Source of the DNA: Anaerovibrio sp.
GTDB taxonomy: Bacteria > Bacillota > Negativicutes > Selenomonadales > Selenomonadaceae
Assembly (NCBI GenBank): GCA_016302095.1
Contig: JAEDOE010000042.1
Span: 1 to 8,200 of the forward strand
DNA: 8,200 nt
Direction of reading: 5' to 3'
Part shown: positions 7,697-8,200 of the stretch, piece after piece
How the letters are laid out: each line of letters starts with the position of its first letter
Numbering within the stretch: position 1 is the first letter of the stretch
Notes under the pieces: model-generated
Seen by the model: the letters and a program-made list of their open reading frames with translations, nothing else
Told to the model about the DNA's origin: nothing
The model's database searches: none
Program-made: the position numbers and the translations under genes

Positions 7697-8077
7697 TCAT
7701 TCAGAATAAATAACCGAGGACTTGGGAGACTCCCAGACCTGTATCTGCTTCAGCTTCACATGAGGAAGCTCCCGGAAGAACTCCGCTTTTGCCATTTCTT
7801 CATACACATACTGAGCGATATTTTCCGCTGTAGGGTTTTTGCCCTCAGCAAAGGCAGGCAGCTCATTCAGCAGCCTGTGGTCAAGGTTTTCCAAAAGCGC
7901 CCGGAGCTTTCCCTTCACCAGCTTGAAGTCCACCAGCATCCCCAGCTTATCCAGCTTATCTCCGGCTACTACAGCCTCCACAGTCCAGCTGTGGCCGTGG
8001 AGCCTGTCGCACTTGCCGGGATAGCCTGCCACCCTGTGGGCAGCCTCAAACTCTGCACTTACATGTATCTCAAACAT
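7697..8077 (-). CDS. queD: 6-carboxy-5,6,7,8-tetrahydropterin synthase
   Basis: QueD converts 7,8-dihydroneopterin triphosphate to CPH4, the second step toward preQ0 and queuosine. Starting at ATG 8077 the product has 126 residues, normal for the family. Zinc ligands H14, H27 and H29 are present (the latter two in CDRLHGHSW), as are catalytic C23, D66-H67 (ENLDHRLLN), NPTAEN (81-86) and E116 in WESPKSS. C23 together with the CxxxHGH spacing favours QueD over mammalian-type PTPS. An in-frame TTG at 8095 would add six residues, but it would place the G-rich ribosome site inside the coding sequence, so I prefer the ATG. queE follows 9 bp later. The gene has a structured leader upstream. Confidence 0.97.
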   Translation of the reverse strand: MFEIHVSAEFEAAHRVAGYPGKCDRLHGHSWTVEAVVAGDKLDKLGMLVDFKLVKGKLRALLENLDHRLLNELPAFAEGKNPTAENIAQYVYEEMAKAEFFRELPHVKLKQIQVWESPKSSVIYSE

Positions 8078-8085
8078 TGTCGTTG

Positions 8086-8093
8086 CCCCCTTC
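8086..8093 (-). promoter_or_regulatory. Ribosome binding site deciding the queD start
   Basis: On the minus strand GAAGGGGG lies 8 nt before the ATG at 8077. It overlaps the codons just after the alternative TTG at 8095, which itself has no good site upstream. This supports the ATG start and a 126-residue QueD. Confidence 0.75.
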
Positions 8094-8116
8094 AATCAAT
8101 CGCACACATACAATAA

Positions 8117-8139
8117 AGAGGCTCCCTGCAGAAGCCTCT
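8117..8139 (-). terminator. Terminator-like hairpin in front of queD
   Basis: On the minus strand AGAGGCTTCT / GGGAGCCTCT forms a 10-bp stem (two G-U pairs) around a 3-nt loop and runs into CTCTTTATTG, a weak U-tract. It may end transcription from a gene outside the window, attenuate queD, or both. Only about 39 bp separate it from the queD start, leaving little room for a promoter in between. Confidence 0.55.
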
Positions 8140-8147
8140 CGCCAAGG

Positions 8148-8178
8148 AGCTGCCGTAAGGCATGACTGCCCGGCAGCT
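8148..8178 (-). other. Second leader hairpin upstream of queD
   Basis: On the minus strand AGCTGCCG pairs with CGGCAGCT (8178-8171 with 8155-8148). Inside it GGCA pairs with TGCC around a GTCA loop, with a TTA bulge on one side. No T-run follows, so it is not a simple terminator. It lies 8 bp upstream of the terminator-like hairpin. GCTCC at its 3' edge could instead pair with GGAGC in the next hairpin's 3' arm, which would make the two folds compete (inference). Confidence 0.5.
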
Positions 8179-8200
8179 ATTTCTTTGCCCTTATCAGGCT

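Noticed and set aside
8070..8198. Minus-strand frame open from the window edge into the queD start, and a short frame ending at TAG 8179-8177 (SLIRAKK).
   Set aside because: Neither shows a start or recognisable protein, and the first is interrupted by two strong hairpins typical of non-coding leaders. The short one could be the end of an upstream gene, but seven codons are not enough to support it.
8100..8200. preQ1 riboswitch in front of queD.
   Set aside because: The compact preQ1-I pattern (C-rich loop plus A-rich tail pairing with the stem loop) is not present; only generic hairpins can be shown.

Overview
Every supported gene in this window lies on the minus strand, so the region reads right to left. 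The gene order rimP-nusA-rnpM(ylxR)-ylxQ-infB is the classic Firmicutes translation/transcription operon. A membrane phosphoethanolamine-transferase-type enzyme, which normally decorates lipid A or core LPS, sits beside it. Together with the long Asn/Arg/Gln-rich linker in IF-2, this suggests an LPS-bearing, diderm Firmicute such as a Negativicutes/Selenomonadales member. That taxonomic placement is inference; no marker gene such as rRNA is present.

Layout. Positions 8200-8078 hold a non-coding leader with two hairpins. Next come queD (8077-7697) and queE (7687-6950), two enzymes of preQ0/queuosine biosynthesis, 9 bp apart. A five-helix membrane sulfatase-fold protein (6912-5221) follows 37 bp later and is probably cotranscribed with them. 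A 198-bp non-coding interval (5220-5023) carries a strong sigma-A-type promoter (TTTACA, 17 bp, TACAAT) and, downstream of it, a hairpin with an interrupted U-tract inside the leader of the next operon. That operon runs rimP (TTG start), nusA (GTG start), rnpM, ylxQ and infB. Its last three junctions are +2 bp, a 4-bp ATGA overlap and a 1-bp TAATG overlap. infB runs off the left edge with only about its last ten codons missing.

How the genes work together. RimP matures the 30S subunit, IF-2 places initiator tRNA on it, NusA controls RNA polymerase pausing and termination, RnpM modulates RNase P, and YlxQ is an L7Ae-family RNA binder. The most interesting regulatory feature is the terminator-like hairpin between the operon promoter and rimP: it would let NusA attenuate its own operon, as reported for Bacillus subtilis. 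QueD and QueE convert 7,8-dihydroneopterin triphosphate via CPH4 to CDG on the way to preQ0. I see no mobile element, tRNA, rRNA or CRISPR array, and no clearly undescribed multi-gene system. The best novelty candidates are the two leaders and the low-complexity tails of IF-2 and NusA.
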